Shown here one piece after another: positions 37,430-47,177 of a stretch of DNA of 64,000 nucleotides. A program made the translations under genes and the position numbers. Under the pieces are notes generated by a model, which was given only the letters and a program-made list of their open reading frames with translations, was not told the DNA's origin and did not search any database. The stretch's first letter is position 1. The number at the start of each line of letters is the position of its first letter. Source of the stretch: Aphanothece hegewaldii CCALA 016 (GTDB taxonomy: Bacteria > Cyanobacteriota > Cyanobacteriia > Cyanobacteriales > Microcystaceae); the NCBI RefSeq assembly GCF_003007785.1, contig NZ_PXOH01000015.1:1-64000 (forward strand), written 5' to 3'.

Positions 37430-37987
37430 ATGAGAATTTATGGAAACCGACAACTCAAGACTTTATCTGGGCAACTGACGCGACCTACTTTAGCAAGGGT
37501 ACGAGAAGCTTTGTTTAATATTTGGCAAGGCGAAATAAGCGGGTGTCGTTGGTTAGATTTGTGCGCGGGTAATGGTTCAATGGGAGCAGAAGCATTATGT
37601 CGGGGTGCTAAACTCGTGATTGGTATTGAACAAAATGGTGCCGCGTGTAAAATTATTCAACAGAATTGGGAAATGGTAGCAACGGAAGAACAAAGCTTTC
37701 AGGTGATACGGGGCGATGTTTTAAATAAAATAGGAAGTCTAGCAGGTGAACAATTTGAGCGAATTTATTTTGATCCACCTTATGCTAGTGGACTGTATGA
37801 ACGGGTGTTAAATGCGATCGTACAGTATAATTTATTAGCTCCTGATGGAGAAATCACCGTTGAACACGATCCCAAACAATGGAAAGCTTGTTCGATAAAA
37901 GATTTAACAATTAGTCGAGAAAAAGTTTATGGAAACACAGCCTTAACGTTTTATTTTAAATCGGCAAACGCTGAATATCTCGGTTAG
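37430..37987 (+). CDS. rsmD: 16S rRNA (guanine966-N2)-methyltransferase
   Basis: The protein methylates G966 of 16S rRNA in the small subunit. The sequence shows the RsmD hallmark RPTLARVREALFNIW (18-32), a SAM site LDLCAGNGSMGAEAL (42-56), and the catalytic DPPY at 115-118. Length is 185, as expected. The last 32 bases overlap the end of the convergent ktrA gene. Confidence 0.92.
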   Translation: MRIYGNRQLKTLSGQLTRPTLARVREALFNIWQGEISGCRWLDLCAGNGSMGAEALCRGAKLVIGIEQNGAACKIIQQNWEMVATEEQSFQVIRGDVLNKIGSLAGEQFERIYFDPPYASGLYERVLNAIVQYNLLAPDGEITVEHDPKQWKACSIKDLTISREKVYGNTALTFYFKSANAEYLG

Positions 37988-38645
37988 AACCAATCACAAC
38001 CATACAAGAATTTTTACAAAGTCGCTCTTGTGGCTCAGGATTAATTTTAAACCGTTTTGCATCACCGATCGCTAAAACATTTAAGCCGTATCGATTGCGT
38101 AATTGTAGTTCTTCGATGGTTTTTCCGCTAAATTCTTCAGGGACGCGAATTTCAACAATACTACTTTCTGGATCTAAATCAAAACGTTCTAAGATAGCGG
38201 GTTTAGTAATGCGATAAGCTAACTCACATCCTGCGTCATATTCAGGGAAAACAACTAAATCTGCACCTACTCTTTTGAGTAGTTTTCCATGAATTTCAGA
38301 TGATGCTTTTGCCGCGACAAAAGTTCCACCCGCTTCTTTTACATTGAGTGTAGTAATAATACTTTCTTCAACATATTTCCCTATTGCAACAATCACCGTA
38401 TCGACTTCAAAAATACCAGCCGCTCTAAGTGCATTCGGTTTAGTAGAATCGAGTTGAATGGCATTATCAACAATTTTGTCATCGAGTGCTTGAGCGACTA
38501 AACTTTCATCAATATCTGTTCCCAATACTTGATAACCCATTTTGCGAAGAGTTTCCGAAGTTGCCCGACCAAAACGCCCTAAACCAATTACAGCAAAATG
38601 ACGAGTTGTCGAGCGCATATTGTTAAAAAAACGAATATTTTGCAT
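37956..38645 (-). CDS. ktrA: Potassium uptake regulatory subunit KtrA/TrkA-like
   Basis: This cytoplasmic RCK subunit gates the KtrB channel. A Rossmann nucleotide-binding site, VIGLGRFGRATSE (Gly21-x-Gly23-x2-Gly26), with LGTDIDE at the second strand, forms the RCK_N domain; the C-terminal 75 residues (SSIVEIRVPEEFSGKTIEEL) are an RCK_C domain. It follows ktrB by 25 bases and its 3' end overlaps rsmD by 32 bases in the opposite direction. An alternative start is the ATG at residue 10. Confidence 0.92.
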   Translation of the reverse strand: MQNIRFFNNMRSTTRHFAVIGLGRFGRATSETLRKMGYQVLGTDIDESLVAQALDDKIVDNAIQLDSTKPNALRAAGIFEVDTVIVAIGKYVEESIITTLNVKEAGGTFVAAKASSEIHGKLLKRVGADLVVFPEYDAGCELAYRITKPAILERFDLDPESSIVEIRVPEEFSGKTIEELQLRNRYGLNVLAIGDAKRFKINPEPQERLCKNSCMVVIGSNRDIQRLPI

Positions 38646-38670
38646 AATATTACCTAATTTTTAAATAAGT

Positions 38671-40005
38671 TTAACCTACTAATAAATTTTCTTCTGGATA
38701 ATTGAGCAAACTAGGTTTAGGATCGCCGACAATTGCTGCCATAAAGAGAACAACACCAACCCGACCTAGATACATCATTCCAATAATAACCAATTGGGAC
38801 ATGGGAGACAAAGCACCCGTTATTCCCGTCGAAAGACCAACGGTTGCGAAGGCTGAAATAACTTCAAATAAAATTTGTACGCCATGAAAATCATCCTCAA
38901 AAATAGAAATCGCCAGAGATGCAATAATAATCGCTAAAACGGAACCAAAAATAACAGCAATCGCTTTTAAAATCAAAGGGATAGGTACTTCTCTTTGATA
39001 TAAAACAACCTCTTCTTGACCTCGTAGAACCGCCCGCGTACTACTGCTCAAAATTCTAAAAGTAGTCGTTTTAACCCCGCCTCCTGTGCCGCCTGGACTT
39101 GCACCAATAAACATAAGTCCCATTGTAATAAATAATCCTTCAAAGGTCATTTTACCAATATCAATAGTATTAAAACCTGCTGTTCTAGTTGTCACCGATT
39201 GAAACCAAGCTGCTAAGATTTTATCTTTTAAAGATAGAGGGGCAAAAGTATCAGGATTGTGAGATTCTACAATCAATGTTGAAATTGTCCCAAAAATTAA
39301 TAAAACTAAAGTTGTACTAATCACAACTTTATAATTTAAAGAAAAAGAAAAATCTTTCCGCTTTTCTATAAAACGGCTATTAAACCAGAAATAAACTTCA
39401 ATAATAACTTGATAGCCTATGCCACCAAAAATAATTAATCCTGGAATAACTAAATTAATAATTATTGAAGATTTATAAGATATAAAGTTGTCTTTTAGTA
39501 ATCCAAAACCAGCATTATTAAAAGCACTTACACTATGAAAAAGAGCAAACCATGTTGCTTTTGCAAAATCATAGTTTTGAGCAAAAACAGGAATCATCAG
39601 AAAAGTTGCTGTAAGCTCAAAAATCAGAGTAATTGCAATAATGGATTTAATTAAATTCTGACTCCCTTGTAAAAAAGGACGATCAAAAGATTCTTGAATT
39701 GCCAGCTTTTGTCTGAGGTCAAATTTTCGTCTTAGAAGTAGCATTAATAAAGTGGTCATGGTCATATAACCCAACCCTCCCACCTGAATTAATAGCATAA
39801 TCACAAACTGTCCAAAACCCGAAAAATGAGTACCCGGATCAACCACATTTAAACCCGTCACACAAACAGCAGAAGTAGAGGTAAAAAGGGCAACCAAAGG
39901 ACTATTCCAGTTACCCCCACTGGTTGAAAATGGCAGTGTTAGTAAGAAAGTTCCTACAGCGATAACTGCTAAAAATCCTAAACAAACTGTGCGAGAAATC
40001 GTCAT
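38671..40005 (-). CDS. ktrB: Potassium/sodium transporter KtrB
   Basis: The 444-residue integral membrane protein belongs to the KtrB/TrkH family of K+ uptake channels with repeated M1-P-M2 units. Pore-loop segments include TSTSAVCVTGLNVVDPGTHF, SVSAFNNAGFGLL, SVTTRTAGFNTIDIG and EVISAFATVGLSTG. The gene lies between dgdA-like and ktrA genes with short spacers (61 and 25 bases), forming an operon on the minus strand. In Synechocystis the homologue (ntpJ, slr1509) also neighbours dgdA (slr1508). Confidence 0.92.
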   Translation of the reverse strand: MTISRTVCLGFLAVIAVGTFLLTLPFSTSGGNWNSPLVALFTSTSAVCVTGLNVVDPGTHFSGFGQFVIMLLIQVGGLGYMTMTTLLMLLLRRKFDLRQKLAIQESFDRPFLQGSQNLIKSIIAITLIFELTATFLMIPVFAQNYDFAKATWFALFHSVSAFNNAGFGLLKDNFISYKSSIIINLVIPGLIIFGGIGYQVIIEVYFWFNSRFIEKRKDFSFSLNYKVVISTTLVLLIFGTISTLIVESHNPDTFAPLSLKDKILAAWFQSVTTRTAGFNTIDIGKMTFEGLFITMGLMFIGASPGGTGGGVKTTTFRILSSSTRAVLRGQEEVVLYQREVPIPLILKAIAVIFGSVLAIIIASLAISIFEDDFHGVQILFEVISAFATVGLSTGITGALSPMSQLVIIGMMYLGRVGVVLFMAAIVGDPKPSLLNYPEENLLVG

Positions 40006-40066
40006 TTAATTTAATTTATTTTCTAAATATTAGAAAAAACTTAACTTAACTCTAACACGGGTTAAT

Positions 40067-41224
40067 TTAATACAATTGACTTAATAAAGAAGTTTGTTTT
40101 TTTTGTAATACTTCAATATAAAGCTTTTCAAGCTGAGTAATATTTCCACTGAGAGTATAGCGCTCTAAAACTCGTTGTCGTGCTTTTTGACCCAACACAT
40201 TAACTAACTCTGGATGGTCACGAAATAAGGGTAACAAAGTTTTTAGCTGAGTGGTAACTCCTTGAGTACTTAAAATTACTCCTGCACCATTTTCGAGAAC
40301 CTCGCCATCTGCACCCGCATCAGTGGCCAAACACGCTTTACCACAGGCCATCGCCTCTAATAAAGAAATTGATAAACCTTCCACTAAAGAAGGCAAAACA
40401 AAAACATCAGCCGCTTGTAAAATCTCAATCCGTTTCTGTTCATCGGCGATAACCCCTAACCATTGAATACCTTGTTCTTCTCCATAGAATGGTTTTAAAG
40501 AAGCAGCCAGAGGTCCATCACCAACAATTAATAATTGACTATCTTTGGACATATTAGCCAATTTCCAAGCCTTTAAAAGAGCTTCGATATTTTTTTCGGG
40601 TGCAATACGACCGAGATAGACGAATAAATGTTCTGCTTGAAAATTATATTTTTTGGGTCGAGTGGAGGATGGAGCGTATTTTTGTACATCAACGCCATTG
40701 GGAATAACCGACACCCGTTCGGGGGAAACGCCCAATCTACTTAATAATTCTCGTTGAATATGAGAAAAAACGATCACTTGATCGTAATTTGCTAAAAAGG
40801 GCGCGTACAACTGATAGGCTAACAGTTGTTGAGTACTCGCTTTTATATTGCGAAATTTGCTATCAAAAGGCGTGTGAAAAGTGGCAACCAAAGGTAAATT
40901 AAGTTCTTCGCAGATTTCAGGTAAGCGAAAATCTAAAGGAGAAAGTGTTAAAGAAGCATGAACAATATCGGGTTTAAGTTGTTTAAGAGACTCCGTTAAC
41001 ACCTTACTCGATTTTAAGCTAGGAATGGTGTAAACCTGAGATTTATACAAAAAAGGGAGGAACACTTCAGGACACTCCGGCCAGTTTTCATCGGTTGAGT
41101 CTTCTTGTGCGAAATGAAAAAAACTAACCTGATGACCTCGGTCTAGTAAAGCGTTTGTGACTTCTCGACCGTATGTAACGTTACCACAGAAAGGGGATTT
41201 TTTGCCTAGCCAAGCGATGTGCAT
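40067..41224 (-). CDS. dgdA: Digalactosyldiacylglycerol synthase-like glycosyltransferase
   Basis: The start MHIAWLGKKSPFCGNVTYG and the phrase HASLTLSPLDFRLPEICEEL fit, as far as I recall, the cyanobacterial DgdA that adds a second galactose to monogalactosyldiacylglycerol. It is a GT4 enzyme with PNGVD, YLGRIAPEKN and the E-x7-E motif in VEGLSISLLEAMACGK. Its location next to ktrB, as in Synechocystis slr1508-slr1509, supports the name. The product acts at the thylakoid or plasma membrane. Without a search the alternative is a related GT4 of unknown acceptor. Confidence 0.75.
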   Translation of the reverse strand: MHIAWLGKKSPFCGNVTYGREVTNALLDRGHQVSFFHFAQEDSTDENWPECPEVFLPFLYKSQVYTIPSLKSSKVLTESLKQLKPDIVHASLTLSPLDFRLPEICEELNLPLVATFHTPFDSKFRNIKASTQQLLAYQLYAPFLANYDQVIVFSHIQRELLSRLGVSPERVSVIPNGVDVQKYAPSSTRPKKYNFQAEHLFVYLGRIAPEKNIEALLKAWKLANMSKDSQLLIVGDGPLAASLKPFYGEEQGIQWLGVIADEQKRIEILQAADVFVLPSLVEGLSISLLEAMACGKACLATDAGADGEVLENGAGVILSTQGVTTQLKTLLPLFRDHPELVNVLGQKARQRVLERYTLSGNITQLEKLYIEVLQKKQTSLLSQLY

Positions 41225-41312
41225 TCAGATATTCAGCCGTAATATAGTTTAGATTAATGGACAGAAGGAAATAAATAATTATTTAACAAATATATATGAC
41301 ACCTTTTTTGGA

Positions 41313-42755
41313 TTACTTGTCAACCTTATTAGGACGAACCACACTCGATAAGGACATATACCACGACACTAGACCGCCACAAATCGAGATAATGGCTAAA
41401 CTTAACAAAACTGAGCGTAGTCCAAACCGAGTTTCTGCAATACCTGCTAGTGCTAAGGGTAAAGACAAGGCTATATTAACTGCATTATTTTGTAGTCCAA
41501 AAACCTTACCGCGCATATCAGACGGGGTTTCCGCTTGAATCGCCGTTTGCATGGGAATACCAACCAAAGCGGCAAAAAATCCTAAAAGCGTGGTTGAGAT
41601 TAATGCGAGTGCTAGACTTCCAGTTGATAAAGACATTAAAATCAGAGAAGCACTAATGCCGATCGATCCCCACAGACTTAAATAAAGCGGTGGAATCTTC
41701 GCCCCTAACTGACCTACCAGCGCCGCCCCGATCGCAATTCCTACGCCTCCAACGGCTAAAATAAAGCCAAACTGCTCGGCTTTTAATTCTGGGACTAATT
41801 CCGCTAATCTAACTGCTAGAACGGATAATGCGGCAAAAATCGAGAAGAGAATAATTAATTGAATTAAAGCATTACGGACTCGTCGATTATATCTAAGATA
41901 ATTAATGCCATCTCGAATATCTTCTAAAGGATGGGGTGGTTCACTGTTAAGATAAATATCTTTTTCCTTAACTCGCAAAAACATTAAGATAATACCAGCG
42001 ATCGTATATGAACCCCCAACCACGAGAACTTTACCCATATCCCAAGGAATTTTAACCAGATGAGCGATTTGACCTGCTAATCCGAGTAAAGGTTCTCCAA
42101 TGGCAAAACCGAGGATTAAGGTTCCCATCATGGTTGTCGTAAACAGGGAATTTGCCGATAAAAGATTACGACGTTTCACCAGTAGAGGAATTGTTGCTTG
42201 TTCTGCGGGAGCAAAAAACTGTGTAATAGTCGAAGTTAAAAACGTTTGTACTAATAAAATGACAAAACCGATCGGAACATGAAAAGCTTCTTGAGATTGA
42301 TATTGCCAATGTCGCCAAGATTCGGGCAACCAAAAAAGAGGAATAGCCATCTTTTGATCATCAAATATCCACAACAGAGGCGGTATCGTCAAGACTAATG
42401 CTCCTCGCGCTAAATTAGAAATGACCATAACTCCTTTTTTTGACCACCGATCTACATAAACTCCCGCTAAAGAACCGAATAAGACGGCGGGAATCGTAAA
42501 TGCAATCATTATCGCCGACACCCAGCCACTAATCGGCTGTCCAGGGGCTTGAAAATGACCCGCTACTAGGGCAATCATTAAAACGAGGTAGATTCGATCG
42601 GCAATTTGCGAAAAAAGCTGACCCGACCACAAAAGTAGAAATCGACCATTGGACAAAACGGGTTTAAATCCTTGGTTTGATTCAGATGAGGGAGGCAGTT
42701 GAACCATAGAGTGTTCAGAAGATGCAGGAGGTCTAAAGTCGGTTTGTGTCATCAC
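41313..42755 (-). CDS. Major facilitator superfamily transporter
   Basis: The 480-residue protein has about twelve hydrophobic segments, with a polar N-terminal tail of about 30 residues. The cytoplasmic loop after helix 2, GVYVDRWSKKGVM, is the MFS motif A variant of the MFS_3/enterobactin exporter-like (EntS) group, and the second half has FGLQNNAVNIALSLPLALAG. The substrate is unknown; export of a small molecule or drug is the usual role. It lies between recO and dgdA in the minus-strand block. Confidence 0.85.
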   Translation of the reverse strand: MMTQTDFRPPASSEHSMVQLPPSSESNQGFKPVLSNGRFLLLWSGQLFSQIADRIYLVLMIALVAGHFQAPGQPISGWVSAIMIAFTIPAVLFGSLAGVYVDRWSKKGVMVISNLARGALVLTIPPLLWIFDDQKMAIPLFWLPESWRHWQYQSQEAFHVPIGFVILLVQTFLTSTITQFFAPAEQATIPLLVKRRNLLSANSLFTTTMMGTLILGFAIGEPLLGLAGQIAHLVKIPWDMGKVLVVGGSYTIAGIILMFLRVKEKDIYLNSEPPHPLEDIRDGINYLRYNRRVRNALIQLIILFSIFAALSVLAVRLAELVPELKAEQFGFILAVGGVGIAIGAALVGQLGAKIPPLYLSLWGSIGISASLILMSLSTGSLALALISTTLLGFFAALVGIPMQTAIQAETPSDMRGKVFGLQNNAVNIALSLPLALAGIAETRFGLRSVLLSLAIISICGGLVSWYMSLSSVVRPNKVDK

Positions 42756-42791
42756 GGTTACAGGAATTGAACGGCGAAGCGGTTTTTGATT

Positions 42792-43628
42792 TTAAAAGTC
42801 TAAGGCATATAAATTATCAATCATGGAAGCCGACCGAAACGAGTATCCTAAGTGATATTCTGCATAATCTCTCAGTAATCGTTCTATCTTGATCCATGCT
42901 AGATCGAGAAAATTCTTAGACAGATTTTCGGGTAAAAGTTGTGTCCATTCGGGCAGAAACTTTTTCCCTAAGTGCTGCAATATAGTTAATTCTACTGCTC
43001 CTAGTCGTGCATGAATTTTCGGTATCGCTAAATTTTCGTTTTTTTCACTGTCTTTAGGTATTTCTGTCAGTTGTATTGAGCCACCTGCTTCTAGACTAAA
43101 ACCCGATCGCCATCGTAGATCAGTAAAATTAGGGTAGATTTCTTGTCGAGTGACACAGCATAACTGTACTTGTGGCCCAATTCCAGCAACGACTAATAAA
43201 TGAAAAATGGCTTGTGTTAAATGAGGTAATAATTCACTCTCATCTAATAGGGTTTCAATTCGTCGTAAATGTTCTCGCAATAATTGATAGAGTTCGGTTT
43301 GGGGTTGTTCACTTAAGGCCAAACCAAGGACTAATTCTGCAAGATATTGACTCGCGGTTAATTTGCCTAAATTTTGACTTAATTTGGGATAGGATTCTAC
43401 TGTATCAGCTTGGGTGACTTTATCGAGCGATCGCCCTTTGACAATTAGTAAATTATTCACCACAAATAGTTCACTTCTCCCGCGCAAAGATGATTTATGT
43501 TTTCTCGCGCCTGGAACGACTGCCCGCACTAGACCATACTCTGATGTTAAAATCGTCACTAAACGATCAGCTTCTCCGAGTGGCATTCCTTTAAGGATAA
43601 TTCCCGTTGCTTGATAGGTGTTGCTCAT
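42792..43628 (-). CDS. recO: DNA repair protein RecO
   Basis: RecO helps RecR load RecA on SSB-coated DNA in the RecFOR pathway. The N-terminal OB fold is recognisable in [39 protein letters not shown] and [15 protein letters not shown]. Helical C-terminal sequence follows ([27 protein letters not shown]). The gene starts immediately after the deoC stop codon, with no base between, so translation is probably coupled. Confidence 0.9.
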   Translation of the reverse strand: MSNTYQATGIILKGMPLGEADRLVTILTSEYGLVRAVVPGARKHKSSLRGRSELFVVNNLLIVKGRSLDKVTQADTVESYPKLSQNLGKLTASQYLAELVLGLALSEQPQTELYQLLREHLRRIETLLDESELLPHLTQAIFHLLVVAGIGPQVQLCCVTRQEIYPNFTDLRWRSGFSLEAGGSIQLTEIPKDSEKNENLAIPKIHARLGAVELTILQHLGKKFLPEWTQLLPENLSKNFLDLAWIKIERLLRDYAEYHLGYSFRSASMIDNLYALDF

Positions 43629-44327
43629 CTAGTAACTATTTTCGATTTCTGATTGTTTCGGTATTTGTTGCATCATTACTAACTCAACACCTTTGGAAGT
43701 CCCTAAACGACTTGCCCCTGCTTCAATTAGTGCGATCGCTTGTTCGACAGTCCGAATACCACCTGATGCTTTAATTTTGACTTGTCCTTTAGAAACATCT
43801 CGCAAAAAACGAACATCAGCTACTGTCGCACCGCCAAACCATCCTGTACTTGTTTTCAAGTAAGTAACTCCCGCATCCATACAAATTTCAGCCGCGAGAC
43901 GTTTTTCGGTATCGGTTAGTAAAGTTGTTTCTAGTATTGCTTTTACTGTTTGTCCTGTTTCTTCACAAATTGAGGCCATTTCTCGGTAAAGTTCTTCAGT
44001 TCGACCCGATTTTAACCATCCTAAATTAATTACAATATCTAATTCTGTTGCACCGTTTTCGATCGCTTCAAGTGCCTCATATTGTTTAACGCCCGAAGTT
44101 GTCGCCCCACAGGGAAAACCGATCACCGCACAAACTTTAGTTTTTCTTCCGTGAAGTAATTGTACAGCTTGTCTCACCGCCGATGGATACAAACATACTG
44201 TCGGAAAATGATACTGATCTGCTTGAAAGCAATACTGTTCGACTTGTTCGGGTGTTGCTGTCGGAACGAGTAAAGCATGATCGATATATTCTGCTAGATC
44301 GATTAAGTCTAAATCTGCTCCAACCAT
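43629..44327 (-). CDS. deoC: Deoxyribose-phosphate aldolase
   Basis: DeoC cleaves 2-deoxyribose 5-phosphate to glyceraldehyde 3-phosphate and acetaldehyde. The Schiff-base lysine lies in [14 protein letters not shown] and the second lysine in [27 protein letters not shown] and [12 protein letters not shown] are also typical. The frame continues 13 codons upstream to a TTG at 44366, but that stretch overlaps a TATAAT-like box, so I take the ATG at 44327 ([20 protein letters not shown]). It begins the minus-strand block that runs to ktrA. Confidence 0.9.
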   Translation of the reverse strand: MVGADLDLIDLAEYIDHALLVPTATPEQVEQYCFQADQYHFPTVCLYPSAVRQAVQLLHGRKTKVCAVIGFPCGATTSGVKQYEALEAIENGATELDIVINLGWLKSGRTEELYREMASICEETGQTVKAILETTLLTDTEKRLAAEICMDAGVTYLKTSTGWFGGATVADVRFLRDVSKGQVKIKASGGIRTVEQAIALIEAGASRLGTSKGVELVMMQQIPKQSEIENSY

Positions 44328-44552
44328 ATGTGTTTGTAGATTAGTGTCTTTTTTTATTATAGGCAATCGATGGATCTCTTAGACGGCCAGCGCGCTCGAC
44401 AATCTTGTAGCAAGAGGGAATTCACCGACTTTTATCCGTTTTTTATTCTCGCGATACCACGATTTGTGACAAATATGTCATTATAGTAACATTTTTTTAC
44501 AAAAAGCCACATTACAATAATGAGGAGGAACTAGAGCGACGAGGAAACTCCG

Positions 44553-44996
44553 ATGGGATTAGTCAAAACCGTTTCAATACATCCACTCGAATCGATACAA
44601 GGGGGAATGGCGCAATTTTATACCCCTCAATCCTGTAACGAAACGATGTTAGTTCAAATTCCAGGCGGAACGATCGATGATTTATTCGTACATCGCTATC
44701 AAACAGATCAGATTATGGTAGTACGAGGCAGCTTTGTATTAGTCATATTAAGCGATCGCCAATACAAATACATCAATCTTAGTGAACATCAGTCCCAAGT
44801 CGTCACCATTCCCCCTGGTGTACCACATGGTGCGATTAATTTAAAAGACGAACCATGCTTTTTAGTCAATGCAGTAATACGTCATGGAATTGCTCTATTA
44901 AAAGATTATCAACCGCTAAAACGACCTTTCCCCTACAATCTTAGCCAAGCCCAAGCCGAAGACGTTACTTTAAATTCTTGTTCCTTAGTCGCCTAG
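44553..44996 (+). CDS. Cupin-fold protein of unknown function
   Basis: The 147-residue protein appears to be a single RmlC-like cupin. Visible elements are GGTIDDLFVHRYQTDQIMVV, RGSFVLVILSDRQYKYINL and the turn VVTIPPGVPHGAINLKDEPC, typical of a cupin barrel. GAGGAAA eight bases upstream makes a good ribosome binding site. It could bind a nucleotide-sugar or be a regulator, but no catalytic assignment is possible. The response regulator gene begins 83 bases downstream. Confidence 0.65.
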   Translation: MGLVKTVSIHPLESIQGGMAQFYTPQSCNETMLVQIPGGTIDDLFVHRYQTDQIMVVRGSFVLVILSDRQYKYINLSEHQSQVVTIPPGVPHGAINLKDEPCFLVNAVIRHGIALLKDYQPLKRPFPYNLSQAQAEDVTLNSCSLVA

Positions 44997-45079
44997 TAAA
45001 AAAACTCATATCTCTCTTTTGTTTTGAAATGGTAGTCTAGGAAGAGAATCAATAGGACTTCTGCCGTGTCCCGTGAGTT

Positions 45080-45742
45080 ATGCCCTTACTAATTTTAATT
45101 GCTGATGATGATGCTGGAATTCGCTTGGCGGTGAAAGATTATCTTGAACTAGCGGGTTATTCTGTGATTACGGCCGGAAACGGACTAGAAGCACTAACTT
45201 TAATTGAAACCTATCACCCTCATCTATTAATTTCGGATATCAAAATGCCGAAAAAAGACGGCTATGAACTTGTTTTCCAAGTCCGTCAACGTCCTGAATT
45301 TAGACTATTACCTGTAATTTTTCTCACCGAAAGAAGCAATACCCAAGAACGAATTAGAGGGTATCAAGTTGGATGTGATGTCTATTTACCAAAACCCTTT
45401 GAGATGGAAGAACTCAAAGCAGTAATTCGGAATTTGTTAGAGCGATCGCAAATGATTCAAGCCGAATGGCGATACAAAGAAAAAGAAATTACACAATATC
45501 ATAACTCATCAGAATTGGGTGAAACCGTAACCACACTCTTAAAAGTACTCGACTTAACCCGACGTGAACAACAAGTACTAATTTACCTAACAGAAGGACT
45601 TTCCAATGTAGACATTGGACATCAACTTCATCTTAGTCCAAGAACCGTTGAGAAATATGTCAGTAGTTTATTAAGAAAAACTGCGACGAGTAATCGTGCT
45701 GAATTAGTACGATTTTCGTTAGAACATCACTTAGTAGATTAA
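45080..45742 (+). CDS. rre1: NarL-type response regulator, Rre1/Ycf29
   Basis: The protein has an N-terminal receiver (phosphoacceptor Asp53 in LLISDIKMPKKDGYEL, Lys in CDVYLPKPFE) and a C-terminal LuxR-type helix-turn-helix (LTRREQQVLIYLTEGLSNVD, LHLSPRTVEKYVSSL). The phrase RIRGYQVGCDVYLPKPFEME and the layout are those of cyanobacterial Rre1, the plastid ycf29 homologue, which in Synechocystis works with Hik34 in heat and other stress responses. This assignment rests on recalled family sequence. It is a single gene, followed by a lipoprotein gene. Confidence 0.8.
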   Translation: MPLLILIADDDAGIRLAVKDYLELAGYSVITAGNGLEALTLIETYHPHLLISDIKMPKKDGYELVFQVRQRPEFRLLPVIFLTERSNTQERIRGYQVGCDVYLPKPFEMEELKAVIRNLLERSQMIQAEWRYKEKEITQYHNSSELGETVTTLLKVLDLTRREQQVLIYLTEGLSNVDIGHQLHLSPRTVEKYVSSLLRKTATSNRAELVRFSLEHHLVD

Positions 45743-45890
45743 TTACTTTTATTGAAAATATATTCACTCTAAAGATGGATTAGAAATAGTAGCTAAGGAT
45801 AGAGCAAAAAGAGCTAAAAGATTAGTTATTGTGGAAATTAGCGAATTTAACTTAATTCAATAAGCAATATAAAAATTTCGGAGGAATACC

Positions 45891-46478
45891 ATGAACGTTA
45901 AACGTTTTTCTTTAGCTCGGATCGTAATCGTCTTCCTAGCTGGAATAATATTAATCGTCAATACCGCTTGTAGTCAGTCTCCTTCAGCTTCAGCTTCTAG
46001 AGGTACCTATTCATCAGGAGTTGCAGACGAAGTTACAGAACCCTCAAATAATTCCGCTAATAAACCCTATTCCGCTCAACCTACCAAACACGCATCAGAT
46101 AAATCAGGGAACTATCCCCTTGAAAAAATCCAAGCTGAACACATGAAAGAAAGCTACTCTACCACTGAAGCAGTACCAGGAACAATGAATAATTTTAAAG
46201 ATACTGAACCTGGGGTAGATAAAGCTGGAGCCAAAGCAAGTTATCTTGTTGAACAAGCCAAGAAAAATTTAGACAAACGCGCAGGTAGTCCTCCTGAAGC
46301 AGTAGAAAATCTAAAAGAAACAGCATCATTAAATAAAGTTGGTGATAAGCTAAATCAATATTCTGACTCTTTAAACAATACCGCCGAAGGCGTGAAAGAA
46401 GGAGCTAAAAAAGGCTTTCAAAATCTAAAACAAAACGTCAAATCAGCAGCCGATGACGTTTCTGACAGTATTCAATAA
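45891..46478 (+). CDS. Exported lipoprotein of unknown function
   Basis: The N-terminus has a hydrophobic stretch and a lipobox ending in VNTAC, so the protein is probably lipid-anchored after cleavage before the cysteine at about residue 27. The mature part is polar and low in hydrophobic residues; the last 60 residues are amphipathic and helix-prone (EGVKEGAKKGFQNLKQNVKS), as in LEA-like stress proteins. CGGAGGAA before the ATG is a strong ribosome binding site. A rho-independent terminator follows. Function is unknown. Confidence 0.75.
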   Translation: MNVKRFSLARIVIVFLAGIILIVNTACSQSPSASASRGTYSSGVADEVTEPSNNSANKPYSAQPTKHASDKSGNYPLEKIQAEHMKESYSTTEAVPGTMNNFKDTEPGVDKAGAKASYLVEQAKKNLDKRAGSPPEAVENLKETASLNKVGDKLNQYSDSLNNTAEGVKEGAKKGFQNLKQNVKSAADDVSDSIQ

Positions 46479-46526
46479 TTGAAAAAGTTTGACCGTTCAT
46501 CCGTTCAAAAGTAGCAGTTTAGGCTT

Positions 46527-46577
46527 AGGGGCTAGAATACGTTATTTAATCAAGCGTATTTAGCCCCTATTTTTTAT
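46527..46577 (+). terminator. Rho-independent terminator after the lipoprotein gene
   Basis: The arms AGGGGCTAGAATACG (46527-46541) and CGTATTTAGCCCCT (46555-46568) pair along about 14 bases and are followed by ATTTTTTAT. The structure closes transcription before psaE. Confidence 0.85.
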
Positions 46578-46744
46578 GTGTCTCACAGTATAACAGCCCT
46601 AGCTATAATCTATTTCTTTAGTTAGTTATCTAACATATCTTAGGTCGGATGACTAATCATGACGCTTCATCCTAAATTTAAACTATACTCTTTGTAGACT
46701 TACAAAGCACAAAAAACCAATATAAAATTTTTAGGAAAACACCC

Positions 46745-47125
46745 ATGATTCAACGCGGTTCTAAAGTAAAAGTTCTTCGTAAAGAATCCTACTGGTTTAA
46801 CGATGTAGGCACCGTTGCTTCTGTAGACAAAGGCACTGGTATCTTATACCCGATTATTGTTCGTTTTGATAAACTCAATTATGCTGGTGTTAATACAAAT
46901 AACTTTGCGTTCAATGAAGTAGACGAAGTTGGAGCACCCACCGAAAAATCGAAGCGTACTACTGCCACCGATAGCGGCCGCGATACTCCTATTGAACCCA
47001 TAGCCCGCAGAACAGGTCAAGGTGAAATGGAAAGCACTGTCAGACCTGGTGCAGAAGCAGAAGCCCCCTCAGTCGATACAACTGCTAAAGAAGGTTCACC
47101 AAACCAAGGGACAGAATCTCGCTAA
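46745..47125 (+). CDS. psaE: Photosystem I reaction centre subunit IV (PsaE) with C-terminal extension
   Basis: PsaE is a small stromal/cytoplasmic subunit of photosystem I that helps ferredoxin dock and supports cyclic electron flow. Residues 1-62 are the complete SH3-like domain: [51 protein letters not shown]. Typical proteins end here at 65-85 residues, but this one continues for about 64 more: a hydrophilic Thr-, Glu- and Pro-rich tail with no recognised domain ([20 protein letters not shown]). The tail is read in the same frame with no sign of a frameshift. It is preceded by AGGAAA as ribosome binding site. Confidence 0.93.
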   Translation: MIQRGSKVKVLRKESYWFNDVGTVASVDKGTGILYPIIVRFDKLNYAGVNTNNFAFNEVDEVGAPTEKSKRTTATDSGRDTPIEPIARRTGQGEMESTVRPGAEAEAPSVDTTAKEGSPNQGTESR

Positions 47126-47147
47126 ATTCTGGCTAAATTATCCCTCC

Positions 47148-47177
47148 ATTTCTAGCCCCTTTCGAGGGGCTAGAAAT
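47148..47177. terminator. Perfect 13-bp hairpin with UUCG loop after psaE
   Basis: ATTTCTAGCCCCT and AGGGGCTAGAAAT pair perfectly around TTCG, a very stable tetraloop. It has no T-run behind it on either strand, so it may stabilise the 3' end of psaE mRNA or act as a processing or pausing signal. It includes the first bases of an ATG at 47176 that opens the next reading frame. Confidence 0.75.

Noticed and set aside
44367..44552. A possible tRNA in the segment with GCGCTGGCCGTCTAAGAG on the minus strand
   Set aside because: It lacks a T-arm (no GGTTCGAATCC-like stretch) and a paired acceptor stem, so it is not a tRNA.
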